Source: Saprospiraceae bacterium (GTDB lineage: Bacteria > Bacteroidota > Bacteroidia > Chitinophagales > Saprospiraceae). Taken from it: a stretch of 32,325 nt of DNA. Shown here piece by piece: positions 16,824 through 24,442 of the stretch (within the stretch, counting starts at the first letter, position 1; every line of letters begins with the position of its first letter). Position numbers and translations under genes: made by a program. The notes below the pieces were generated by a model that searched no databases, was not told the DNA's origin, and saw only the letters and a program-made list of their open reading frames with translations. The DNA is taken from contig JAHDCJ010000061.1 of assembly GCA_020629935.1 (NCBI GenBank), positions 1-32,325 of the forward strand. The letters are read 5' to 3'.

Positions 16824-17546
16824 TTAAGCGATGATTGATTTTTCATAAAGATAATTATAATAAGGTAAACAAGTTTCTGCTAGTTTTAAATACTTTTTGT
16901 CTAATTGTATTTCTTTGGCTTGGTAAGGTTTGAAACCTGTAGATTGATGCACGTTTGCATACCAATGTTTCGCCCAAACGCCATCTTCTTTTCTTGCTTC
17001 TGCCTTCCATTTTAGCATAGAAGATTCAAAAGGGATTTGGAAGTGTTTACAGATTTCTTGTAACACTTTTTGTGGATTGATCAAGAGATTTTTAGAATCA
17101 ACAATAATCGGTTTTTTCCCTTTTTTAATCAATAAATTAAAAAGATCGACTTGCATCTTAATGCCTATATCTTCCATAGAAACATCAGGAATAACTTTCG
17201 TGTAAGAGTGAATGATATATTGTGGATTTCGAATAAAAATTAGATGTTCCATTTCCATTAAAAAATCATCAGGAAGATCAATTAAATGATGCGTCATTTG
17301 TTTGAAAAATAATACTTCTTTTTCATAAGTACCCAATAAAGTTTCTTGGATTACTTGATCTCCATTAGTAGATTGGCTCTTTAGAATTTCTTCTAAACCA
17401 GGGTGGTTTTTTTTTGAATGATGAAGATAATAAGCATAAAGAGGTTCATCAAAAACTTGGCAGTCTGATCGTTGGGCAAATGAGTACATCAAGGCAGTAG
17501 AAATATTTCGAGGACTCGACCAAAGGTTAATTCTTTTCGACATCAC
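16824..17546 (-). CDS. Sulfotransferase-like P-loop protein
   Basis: A 240-aa protein with the 5'-phosphosulfate-binding style start of the sulfotransferase fold: NLWSSPRNISTALMYSF (about residues 7-23), then DEPLYAYY. A second diagnostic stretch is HLIFIRNPQYIIHSY (about 102-116), matching the 3'-phosphate-binding RxP region, and the C-terminal LKWKAEARKEDGVW is also conserved-looking. Classical sulfotransferases move sulfate from PAPS to hydroxyl or amine groups; whether this divergent group does so is unknown. It is first in the transcription unit with the class IV aminotransferase. A start at the second Met (17543) is equally possible. Confidence 0.75.
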   Translation of the reverse strand: MMSKRINLWSSPRNISTALMYSFAQRSDCQVFDEPLYAYYLHHSKKNHPGLEEILKSQSTNGDQVIQETLLGTYEKEVLFFKQMTHHLIDLPDDFLMEMEHLIFIRNPQYIIHSYTKVIPDVSMEDIGIKMQVDLFNLLIKKGKKPIIVDSKNLLINPQKVLQEICKHFQIPFESSMLKWKAEARKEDGVWAKHWYANVHQSTGFKPYQAKEIQLDKKYLKLAETCLPYYNYLYEKSIIA

Positions 17547-17596
17547 AAGTAGTTTAAATCAATTGATAAGTAAATTTATCATTTAGCTTTAAATAA

Positions 17597-17633
17597 CAAA
17601 AGACGAAATGAAAATTATTCATTTCGCCTTTTG
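17597..17633. terminator. Intrinsic terminator after the subtilase gene
   Basis: CAAAAG (17597-17602) and CTTTTG (17628-17633), with CGAAATGAA (17604-17612) and TTCATTTCG (17618-17626), form a 15-pair stem with a single mismatch and a 5-nt loop. It lies 27 nt past the minus-strand subtilase stop. Confidence 0.75.
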
Positions 17634-17659
17634 CCTGAATTAGTTTATTGTCAATAAAT

Positions 17660-19285
17660 CTAAGGACGAATAATTTTAGAAGTTTTTCTTTTCCCTTTCG
17701 TTTTACTAGCCAATTGAATGGCTTTATAGGCATTGATCACACCTCCTGTTTGACATAGAGAAGAGAAGTTAACTTTATCAGTAGTACCTGGTTTGGTTAC
17801 ACTTAAACTATTTAATGAAACAGCGCTGTCCATGATAATCTCTTTAACTTGTGCTGCAGATAAATCAGGATAATAAGACATAATAAGAGCCGATACTCCT
17901 GCTACTACAGGTGAAGCCATACTTGTACCACTATTGGGTTTGTATTTAGATTCAGGAACTGTAGAATTAATATCTACTCCTGGCGCAAAAATATCTACAT
18001 TATCTTTTGCAAAGTTTGAAAAAGAAGCCGCAGAATTTTCACCTCCTTTCCAATCTAAAGCTCCAATAGTAAGGTAGTTTTTTGCTTTCTTTTTATTTGA
18101 TTTATTGATCCCATCATTTGGGTAACCTGGTAGTTCATCAATGTTTTCTGATGAGTTTCCAGCGGCATGTACTAAAAGTACATCGTTTTTCATCGCATGT
18201 TTAATGGCTGCATCTACTACAGATTCATGAGAAGAATAACTTTTTCCAAAACTCATATTGACTACCCACGCGCCATTGTCTACAGCATATCGAATGGCAT
18301 TAGCCACATCCTTATCTCTTTCATCACCATTCGGTACTGCACGGATGACCATGATTTTTACGTTCGCAGCAACTCCTTTAATTCCAATATCATTGGTTCG
18401 ATTGGCTCCAATGATTCCTGCAACGTGCGTGCCGTGTTCGGCTTCAGGACCATATACATCATTATTCCCATATCCAATTTCTAAAGGATTATTATAATTG
18501 TCTCCTACAATATCTCTAGGATCAAAATCTGTGTTTAAATGATAATCTAGTGCATCTGAAAAATAACTATTGGCACCTTCCAATTCTTCTTCTACTGCGG
18601 CAATAGTTGTTCCTTGGCCAAGAATCATTTTAAGCATTCCCACAGGTTGAGCAAGATCAGGATTTTTACCAGTATCAATAGTTTCTAAGTCCGCAGCTTC
18701 GACATCCTCTTTACCCAAATGTTCCCGAATAGAAGACAAGGAGTTGGAAAACATTTGTCCAACCATAGTAAATTGATTTCTTTGTTCTTCTAATTCTCCT
18801 TTTTTGCCATTATACTTTTTTTCAAGTTCTTGGTATTTAGCAAAAAGTTTTTTGTCTTTTCCACTTAAACTAGAAGCCGATTTTCCATCAAACAATTTTT
18901 TGTATTTAGCATATAAACGCGTTAATTCATAGGTGTCATGTGCTACATGCTTTCCATCTTTTCCTCCAATGAAGTTCCAACCATGGATATCATCGATATA
19001 GCCGTTATTATCATCATCAATTCCATTATTAGGAATTTCATCTTCATTTACCCAGATTACATCTTTTAAATCTTCATGTTCGATGTCTATTCCTGAATCA
19101 ATGACTGCGACTACTACAGTTTCTGAGGTTTTACCTGAGAGTAAAGTATAGGCTTTTTCGGTACTTACCCCTTGAACATTATCCGCATCCGCATCTAAGT
19201 TAAACCAGTTTTCTGGGGCTTGAGCAGAAAGTGTGTTTATTCCAAAAAATAAAATGGTGATCACACTCCAAAATTGAAATTTCAT
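17660..19285 (-). CDS. Secreted subtilase (S8 family serine peptidase) with a long insertion
   Basis: A 541-aa exported subtilisin-like protease. I start at the ATG at 19285 because it opens a signal peptide (MKFQFWSVITILFF... ending LSAQ); an in-frame ATG at 19351 would prepend 22 residues with no signal character. The catalytic triad is complete: Asp63 (VAVIDSGIDIEHEDL), His284 (HGTHVAGIIGA) and Ser455 (GTSMASPVVAG), with the oxyanion Asn377 (HAAGNSSEN). Asp and His are about 220 residues apart, against about 30-40 in subtilisin; the inserted stretch is charged and helical-looking with calcium-like DDDNNG nearby. No T9SS CTD or second domain is seen, so it probably stays periplasmic or is released. 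Followed by a terminator. Confidence 0.9.
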   Translation of the reverse strand: MKFQFWSVITILFFGINTLSAQAPENWFNLDADADNVQGVSTEKAYTLLSGKTSETVVVAVIDSGIDIEHEDLKDVIWVNEDEIPNNGIDDDNNGYIDDIHGWNFIGGKDGKHVAHDTYELTRLYAKYKKLFDGKSASSLSGKDKKLFAKYQELEKKYNGKKGELEEQRNQFTMVGQMFSNSLSSIREHLGKEDVEAADLETIDTGKNPDLAQPVGMLKMILGQGTTIAAVEEELEGANSYFSDALDYHLNTDFDPRDIVGDNYNNPLEIGYGNNDVYGPEAEHGTHVAGIIGANRTNDIGIKGVAANVKIMVIRAVPNGDERDKDVANAIRYAVDNGAWVVNMSFGKSYSSHESVVDAAIKHAMKNDVLLVHAAGNSSENIDELPGYPNDGINKSNKKKAKNYLTIGALDWKGGENSAASFSNFAKDNVDIFAPGVDINSTVPESKYKPNSGTSMASPVVAGVSALIMSYYPDLSAAQVKEIIMDSAVSLNSLSVTKPGTTDKVNFSSLCQTGGVINAYKAIQLASKTKGKRKTSKIIRP

Positions 19286-19327
19286 GTATTTAAGATTTTT
19301 ATGAAAAAATGAATATCTAGTTAAAAC

Positions 19328-19353
19328 ATTTGATAAATCTGTCTTTATCAAAT
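19328..19353. promoter_or_regulatory. Perfect 10-bp inverted repeat upstream of the subtilase gene
   Basis: ATTTGATAAA (19328-19337) is the exact reverse complement of TTTATCAAAT (19344-19353) with a 6-nt spacer. It sits 43-68 bp upstream of the subtilase start and may be an operator or a leader hairpin. Confidence 0.4.
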
Positions 19354-19489
19354 AATACTATTTTAGGGACGTCAAAAATAGCACTTTATTATGGATAACC
19401 ACAGCATGTTTCTTAGGTTTTGGATAAAAGTTAGGATTTTTTCTATCAGATTATCTTTTTGTCTTATTTTTTTATAAAATTTGCTGCTA

Positions 19490-19506
19490 ATTACTAAAAT
19501 AGTAAT
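19490..19506. promoter_or_regulatory. Palindrome upstream of bioD
   Basis: ATTACTA (19490-19496) and TAGTAAT (19500-19506) form a perfect 7-bp inverted repeat with a 3-nt spacer, 29 bp before the bioD start. It does not match the BirA or BioR operator consensus that I know. Confidence 0.3.
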
Positions 19507-19535
19507 CCATTTTTTAAATCAAATATTAAAAAAAT

Positions 19536-20171
19536 ATGAAACTCTTTGTGTCGGGAATAGGAACAGAAGTAGGAAAAACAGTAGTTTCCTCCATATTAGT
19601 AAAGGCGTTATCTGCCGATTATTGGAAACCTGTCCAATCTGGTGATTTGGATTATACTGATACCATGAAAGTGCAGGCTTGGAGCGAAAGCCCAGCGAGT
19701 CGTTTTTTCCCTGAAGGATTTCGATTAAACACCCCTGCTTCTCCGCATTATTCCGCAGCCGTTGATGGAATAAAAATTGAATTGGATGATTTTGTATTGC
19801 CTGACACCGATAAACCATTGATTGTTGAAGGTGCAGGAGGATTGCATGTTCCACTAAACGATAAACATTTGATCATTGATTTAATGGAAAAATTAATGCT
19901 TCCAGTGGTCTTAGTTTCAAGAAACTACCTAGGAAGCATTAATCATACGTTGTTGTCTATAGAGGCTTTAAAATCGAGAAATATTCCCATAGCAGGAATT
20001 ATCTTTAATGGAAATCCTGTGCCTTCAACAGAGTCTTATATATTGTCTTACAGCCAAGTAAAATATTTGGGTAGAATAGGGGAGGAAGCTGAAATAAATG
20101 CGGCTACTATTCATAAATATGCTTTACAAATGGCGACCCAAAAAGATTATTTACTTGGATCTAAAATTTGA
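19536..20171 (+). CDS. bioD: Dethiobiotin synthetase
   Basis: A 211-aa ATP-dependent enzyme that closes the ureido ring from 7,8-diaminononanoate, CO2 and ATP, the penultimate step of biotin synthesis in the cytoplasm. Motifs: the P-loop GIGTEVGKTVVSS (Lys14, Thr15), KPVQSGD (about 36-42) that contacts substrate and Mg, and VEGAGGLHVPLN (about 106-117), a family signature. Length is normal. No other bio gene is in the window, so the pathway genes are dispersed. Its 3' end overlaps the 3' end of the convergent gldC gene by 25 bp. Confidence 0.93.
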   Translation: MKLFVSGIGTEVGKTVVSSILVKALSADYWKPVQSGDLDYTDTMKVQAWSESPASRFFPEGFRLNTPASPHYSAAVDGIKIELDDFVLPDTDKPLIVEGAGGLHVPLNDKHLIIDLMEKLMLPVVLVSRNYLGSINHTLLSIEALKSRNIPIAGIIFNGNPVPSTESYILSYSQVKYLGRIGEEAEINAATIHKYALQMATQKDYLLGSKI

Positions 20172-20509
20172 GTTTTTTCTCCAAAATATTGTACAAATCG
20201 TTGCATTTCATTGGCTAACTCTTGATTGTTTGTCGCTTTAAGATAGGTATCTCCTAATGCTCTTAATGTTTGGTAAAAGAGTCGATCCATTTCCATAACT
20301 TGCATCTCTGTTGTCCAAAGGTCAATCTTTAAGGTGTCTCTTGTTTCTTTATCTAAAACCGATAGTAAGAAAGCTTTACATTCTTTAGGTTCTGGACTTA
20401 TGTTTTTATTATCTGCACTCCAATGAATTTGAACGGGTACTTGATCAGCATCTAATCCAACTACAATTTCTATTTTTGATTCTGTGGCTACTTTAGGATT
20501 TTTTATCAT
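20147..20509 (-). CDS. gldC: Gliding motility protein GldC
   Basis: A 120-aa cytoplasmic-looking protein with the GldC pattern: SKIEIVVGLDADQVPVQIHW at the N-terminus, ECKAFLLSVLDKETRDTLKIDLWT in the middle, and MDRLFYQTLRALGDTYLKAT then FVQYFGEKTQI at the end. GldC is one of the Gld proteins found in gliding Bacteroidota, where it helps but is not essential for motility; it has no signal peptide, as here. The T9SS proteins in this window fit a gliding or secreting lifestyle. It is the last gene of a unit with the DUF4249 lipoprotein (55-bp gap). Confidence 0.85.
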   Translation of the reverse strand: MIKNPKVATESKIEIVVGLDADQVPVQIHWSADNKNISPEPKECKAFLLSVLDKETRDTLKIDLWTTEMQVMEMDRLFYQTLRALGDTYLKATNNQELANEMQRFVQYFGEKTQILDPSK

Positions 20510-20564
20510 AATTTTATTTTACTTAGATGAAATTTTCTTTCTTGTTAAATAATAGATTTAATTT

Positions 20565-21512
20565 TTATTCGGGTATAATAATTTCAATTGTAGAAGCCCC
20601 ATAACCGCCCCAAACGCCTAAACCTCCTTCTATATTTGATTCTACTCTTGTAAAAGATGAAAAAGGGCCTTCTGCTGCGGAATTAAATTCTAAGGTACTC
20701 CAAAATTGATAATGTGCTTGGTCTAAGGTACACCATTTAACCTGTACAGTATCGCCTTTCCAGAAATAACCATAAGTGTTCAGGTCAATAGGATCGGTTT
20801 GTTGTTGTCCTCTTGCGAGTGGAAATTCAAAAGAGGAACCATTGAAAAACTCATCATCAATGACAGAGGTTAATCCAGCGGTTAATGGTTCTGAATTTCT
20901 TTGGGTAAAGTATCTATAAAAACTAGTCTCTTCTGCGGGATCGGTAATAAAACATCGTAATTCAACTAAGCTATCATTAATCTCAAAATAACGTAGAGAG
21001 TCTAGCGGAATTCGGGTAGGGATTGTAGTCGTGGCACTTAAGGTTTGTCCTTCCGCTTCAATATTTAAAGAATAGGCATTTCCTTCTACACCTAAAGTTG
21101 GAGTCAAGCTTTGTTCAATGTAGATACAAAAATTAATTCCAATGGAATCTACGTCACCTAATCCAAGAAAAGCTGCGGCTAAATCTTGTTGGGCTTCATT
21201 TAAATCTGCAAAACAAAGCTCTTCAAGTTGGATTGTATTGACTCCATCCGAAATTTCTACTAAAGCATCGTGAACGAACACATCAGATAAAATAGTAGAG
21301 TCAATGGTAGAGAAAAAAGGAATCGTTCGAGTTAGTAAAACAAAAGGCGGATTAGCATTTGGACCTGCTTCGATATATCCTTCTACAACAAATTGAGGAG
21401 CGTCATTATTTACCTCTGGAATAAATTCGGTTTCGCAGGAGATAAATAAGAAGAATAGTGGACTAAAGGCCAGCATTTTTTGCCACCAAGAAATAAATAA
21501 AATCTTTTTCAT
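20565..21512 (-). CDS. DUF4249 outer-membrane lipoprotein
   Basis: A 315-aa lipoprotein: signal peptide with lipobox FLFISC, so Cys26 is the lipidated residue. The body matches DUF4249, starting PQFVVEGYIEAGPNANPPFVLLTRTIPFF and containing the repeated beta-strand region with DALVEISDGVNTIQLEE and NAYSLNIEAEGQTLSATTTIP. DUF4249 genes usually lie next to a TonB-dependent receptor and may be its surface partner, but none is seen here. Start ATG overlaps the stop of the upstream unknown gene by 4 bp (ATGA), implying translational coupling. Confidence 0.85.
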   Translation of the reverse strand: MKKILFISWWQKMLAFSPLFFLFISCETEFIPEVNNDAPQFVVEGYIEAGPNANPPFVLLTRTIPFFSTIDSTILSDVFVHDALVEISDGVNTIQLEELCFADLNEAQQDLAAAFLGLGDVDSIGINFCIYIEQSLTPTLGVEGNAYSLNIEAEGQTLSATTTIPTRIPLDSLRYFEINDSLVELRCFITDPAEETSFYRYFTQRNSEPLTAGLTSVIDDEFFNGSSFEFPLARGQQQTDPIDLNTYGYFWKGDTVQVKWCTLDQAHYQFWSTLEFNSAAEGPFSSFTRVESNIEGGLGVWGGYGASTIEIIIPE

Positions 21513-22201
21513 TTTAAGTGATCAATTAATTCTTTGACAATTGCATTTGCATTATTTAAAAATTGGCCATTCATTTGTTTGAGTTGTTCTAAGCGAGTAG
21601 ATTCTACAAGTTCTTCTTCAAACAATTGTGTAAGATGCGTGGCAGATGCTTTTAATGTTTCCCAATGTTCCAAAAATAAGGGTTCTTCATTGGCTACACT
21701 TGCCGTTTGGGAAACCTCTTCGAATTCGGCTATTGTATTTTCAATATTCAATAAAATCTCTTTTATATTTCCTAGGTAATTAAGTTGTTCTTCGAAGGTT
21801 AATTGTAAGTAAGTCATATTATCTAAAAGGTAAAGACTACTTGTCCAATTTCCTAAATGCACACCAAAAAAATAAACTGCGTATAAAGGAATGTTTTCTT
21901 CAATGTGGCTAGAGAATTGTTGGTTATAATGCAAAATCCAATCGAAATAGGAATCTGGTAACTTGGGCATTTCTAATGTTTCGATGGAATGACTTTGAGC
22001 TAGACGAGTGGCATATTTAATATTACTCGAATAAATATTCCCCGATTCTTGTACCGCGTTTGATAGTTTGGTAAATTCTTCTTGAATTGCCAAATTATCT
22101 TCATTTCCTAAATCATCTAAGAGCAAAACTTGATTAAAATACGTGGCTGCTTGATTGGAAAGATAACCAGCTAAAAATACATCCTTTATTCTTAATTCCA
22201 T
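21509..22201 (-). CDS. Uncharacterised protein, 230 aa
   Basis: I do not recognise the family. The protein has no signal peptide or membrane segment and looks largely helical, rich in Leu, Glu and Asn, with possible coiled-coil stretches (for example EEQLNYLGNIKEILLNIENTI and EEELVESTRLEQLKQM). It is the first gene of the unit with the DUF4249 lipoprotein and gldC; its stop overlaps the DUF4249 start by 4 bp. A TAnnTTTG element lies about 45 bp upstream. Because DUF4249 lipoproteins normally pair with a TonB receptor, a cytoplasmic helical protein in this place is unusual. Confidence 0.7.
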   Translation of the reverse strand: MELRIKDVFLAGYLSNQAATYFNQVLLLDDLGNEDNLAIQEEFTKLSNAVQESGNIYSSNIKYATRLAQSHSIETLEMPKLPDSYFDWILHYNQQFSSHIEENIPLYAVYFFGVHLGNWTSSLYLLDNMTYLQLTFEEQLNYLGNIKEILLNIENTIAEFEEVSQTASVANEEPLFLEHWETLKASATHLTQLFEEELVESTRLEQLKQMNGQFLNNANAIVKELIDHLK

Positions 22202-22246
22202 GTGTTTGATAAATTGTTTTTCTACAAAAGCTTCACGGATATTTCA

Positions 22247-22254
22247 CAAATATA
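22247..22254 (-). promoter_or_regulatory. Candidate -7 element for the 22201-20147 unit
   Basis: On the minus strand it reads TATATTTG, matching TAnnTTTG, about 45 bp upstream of the ATG at 22201 and just after the terminator of the OmpA-like gene. No clear -33 TTG is at the right distance. Confidence 0.4.
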
Positions 22255-22260
22255 CATAAA

Positions 22261-22285
22261 AAAAGACGCTCTAAGGCGTCTTTTT
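22261..22285. terminator. Intrinsic terminator after the OmpA-like gene
   Basis: AAAAGACGC (22261-22269) pairs perfectly with GCGTCTTTT (22276-22284) around a 6-nt loop, 24 nt past the stop of the minus-strand OmpA-like gene. A- and T-rich flanks on both sides. Confidence 0.85.
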
Positions 22286-22307
22286 ATTTGCAATAATTTA
22301 GTTGTAC

Positions 22308-23903
22308 TTAAGAGGGAAAAGTCAACTCTAATATTTCTTTTAAGGCCTTTATGTCTTGAACAGGTTTAAATTGAATTTGGTCAAGTGCTAATTGTTCAGA
22401 GGTTTGGTATTTATCGATAATTGCATACTCTACCTGTTCTTCTGTTGTTCGAGTAATAAATAGTTTAACTTTATTCGTAACTGGGATATTTGTAAAGATA
22501 AATTTTCCGTCATTATTATAGGGAACTAGGATGCTTTTTATATCAGTGAAGATAAGTTTTATATCATACTCAGGAACAAAAGGAATATCAGTAAAAAGAT
22601 CAGTCTTATGCTCTATATTATAAAATCGATCACAATTTATCCAGCCTAAGGAAGAGGTAGACATGATATAATTATTGATCACTTCTTTCTTCACTTCTTC
22701 CAAAGGTAACTTACCTTCTGCAAATTGATCATACTTGATTTTGAGAGCTTTTAATTCTTTGGCATAGGCTTCTAAGAGTGCTTGACATCTAGCATCTCTT
22801 TGCTCTATTTTTTTATTCTCCCTTTTTATTCTTCGTCTTTTTCTTTTTCTTTTTTTAGGCTGGAAGATGTATTTCAACCAAAATCCAAAATTCAATTTAG
22901 CTTTTTTCTTGCTATTTGTGGTTCCTCCAAAAAGCATATTGCATTGGTCTAAATCGCTAAACGTGTTGTTAATGAAACGCCTATTAATAAGTAGGTTATT
23001 GTCTTGAGGAATCCAATTCATATCTGTTTCATTTGCCAAAAACGTGATCATATTTTCTTTTGGGGCACCTTCAAAGGGTATAGAAATCTCGATAGCTTGG
23101 TTTAAATGATTATTCAACTTTTCTCCATTTTGGAAGGCTTCAATTAAAAACATTCCACCAGATTCTAGCATACGTTTATTCGACATCGTATGTAAATTCG
23201 CTAAAAGCATATCACTACGGTTTAAAAATTCAGTGATTTCAATTTGGACGTTTCCAATAACCAAATCTTCATTTTTATTTTTCAAACTATTAGCGAAAAT
23301 GTAAATATTTACCTTCCCATCTGTAGTAAGTTTGGTGTTTTCTTGTGCATTAATAGAGAATGTTTGTTTAGGACTAATATAAGATTTAAAGAAATCATCT
23401 GTGCTAGAAAAAGGATTAGTTTTTTTTGAGCTTATTTCTTCTTTTTCAGGAATTGGATTTAATAGTCCATTACAAGCTATGGGAATAGGAATTGTCAATT
23501 TAATATCCACTCTTCGATTGAGTTTCCTTCCTTCTTTTAAGTCATTTGTGGCAATAGGAATCGACTCAGATTTCGCTTCTGATCGGACAGAATATTTAAT
23601 TCCTTGCAATTGATCATTTTGATGGATAAACAGTTGAATAAATTCTAAGGCTTCTTCTTTTCTTTTCTCTGATAACTTTAAGTTGTATTCATAACTTCCT
23701 TTTGCATCGGTGTGTCCAATAATTTCTATGTCGGTTAGACGTTTTAATTCTAATGTATTTAAAAAATCAGTTAAACGTGCCTTTTCTTCTTCTGAAAGTA
23801 AAAATTGATCACTTTCAAAGTATAAAGTGAGTTCATGTTTTTCTTGAGCAAAAAGACCAGTTAATCCTAAAAGGAATACGAGAGTAACAAACATTTTTTT
23901 CAT
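22308..23903 (-). CDS. Secreted protein with N-terminal OmpA-like domain
   Basis: A 531-aa exported protein. Signal peptide about 1-19 (ending LFAQ). Residues about 22-140 form an OmpA/Pal-type peptidoglycan-binding domain: LYFESDQFLLSEEEKARL, then IEIIGHTDAKGSYEYNLKLSEKR, and NRRVDIKLT. OmpA domains are usually C-terminal, so this order is less common. The remainder is unrecognised: a beta-rich stretch (about 195-300), a strongly basic segment PKKRKRKRRRIKRENKK (349-365), a helix rich in Lys/Glu, and a beta-rich end with DIKLIFTDIKSILVPYNNDGK. The gene appears monocistronic. It would be periplasmic, attached to peptidoglycan. Confidence 0.75.
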   Translation of the reverse strand: MKKMFVTLVFLLGLTGLFAQEKHELTLYFESDQFLLSEEEKARLTDFLNTLELKRLTDIEIIGHTDAKGSYEYNLKLSEKRKEEALEFIQLFIHQNDQLQGIKYSVRSEAKSESIPIATNDLKEGRKLNRRVDIKLTIPIPIACNGLLNPIPEKEEISSKKTNPFSSTDDFFKSYISPKQTFSINAQENTKLTTDGKVNIYIFANSLKNKNEDLVIGNVQIEITEFLNRSDMLLANLHTMSNKRMLESGGMFLIEAFQNGEKLNNHLNQAIEISIPFEGAPKENMITFLANETDMNWIPQDNNLLINRRFINNTFSDLDQCNMLFGGTTNSKKKAKLNFGFWLKYIFQPKKRKRKRRRIKRENKKIEQRDARCQALLEAYAKELKALKIKYDQFAEGKLPLEEVKKEVINNYIMSTSSLGWINCDRFYNIEHKTDLFTDIPFVPEYDIKLIFTDIKSILVPYNNDGKFIFTNIPVTNKVKLFITRTTEEQVEYAIIDKYQTSEQLALDQIQFKPVQDIKALKEILELTFPS

Positions 23904-23947
23904 GGGCTGTTCTTTTGATTAATTGATATCTCAAAAGTGCTTCATTT

Positions 23948-23979
23948 TTTGATTGCTTCATAATTAGACTGTACTTTTG
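23948..23979 (+). promoter_or_regulatory. Candidate promoter upstream of the small unknown gene
   Basis: TTTG (23948-23951) and TACTTTTG (23972-23979) are 20 bp apart and match the Bacteroidota -33/-7 consensus on the plus strand. A second -7 match, TACCTTTG (24053-24060), lies nearer the gene, so two promoters may be used. Confidence 0.45.
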
Positions 23980-24052
23980 GAAGGGGGTATTGTGTGAACG
24001 GTATGGTTTTTTATTTTAATGGTAAACCAATACTTTCTGTTTAAAGATTTTT

Positions 24053-24060
24053 TACCTTTG
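24053..24060 (+). promoter_or_regulatory. -7 element that favours the ATG at 24079
   Basis: TACCTTTG matches TAnnTTTG. Transcripts from it would begin near 24066, after the possible ATG at 24019, so it supports the internal start at 24079. Confidence 0.45.
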
Positions 24061-24078
24061 AACTCTAAATTAATTAGT

Positions 24079-24360
24079 ATGCGTATTATAGGATATCTAG
24101 AAGATCAGCGATTTAAGATTACCGCTTTTAAAAGCGGTAATAAATTTGCGCTCAAATTTGAAACCGATTTGTTAGAGCAAACTTATAAGGTTCGGGAAAG
24201 TAATGCAATAGCAAATCTTGAAGATTTAAACAAACTCGTTGATGAACAATTTAAGACTTTCATTAATGATCAATTTGTGCAAATGCGTAAAGAATTGAAT
24301 GAGTCATTTATTCGATTAAATCCGATGGAAGAAGAAGATGAGTTTGAAGAGATTGTTTAA
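24079..24360 (+). CDS. Small uncharacterised protein, 93 aa
   Basis: I do not recognise the family. The protein begins MRIIGYLEDQRFKITAFKSG, with alternating hydrophobic residues typical of a small beta-sheet followed by a long helix (ANLEDLNKLVDEQFKTFI and RKELNESFIRL) and an acidic tail ending MEEEDEFEEIV. No signal peptide or membrane segment. I chose the internal ATG at 24079 because a TACCTTTG -7 element lies just before it; starting at 24019 would add 20 hydrophobic residues. It has its own terminator downstream and stands alone between minus-strand genes. Confidence 0.65.
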   Translation: MRIIGYLEDQRFKITAFKSGNKFALKFETDLLEQTYKVRESNAIANLEDLNKLVDEQFKTFINDQFVQMRKELNESFIRLNPMEEEDEFEEIV

Positions 24361-24389
24361 GTTTTCTTTTATTGAAAAGGCTTATAAAT

Positions 24390-24425
24390 AAAAACGGACC
24401 ATTCCAAATGAACAGTCCGTTTTTA
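24390..24425. terminator. Bidirectional terminator between convergent genes
   Basis: AAAAACGGAC (24390-24399) pairs with GTCCGTTTTT (24415-24424) around a 15-nt loop. It serves the small plus-strand gene and the convergent pruA gene. Confidence 0.8.
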
Positions 24426-24442
24426 ATATTTTCAAATGCTAT

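Noticed and set aside
18197-18497. Plus-strand open frames of about 80-95 codons inside the subtilase gene
   Set aside because: They lie opposite conserved catalytic codons of the protease, have no promoter or recognisable protein pattern, and are shadows.
24019-24078. A 20-residue extension of the small protein at 24079
   Set aside because: A good TACCTTTG -7 element lies inside it, and the following start has a more typical soluble beginning; some doubt remains because another promoter lies upstream.
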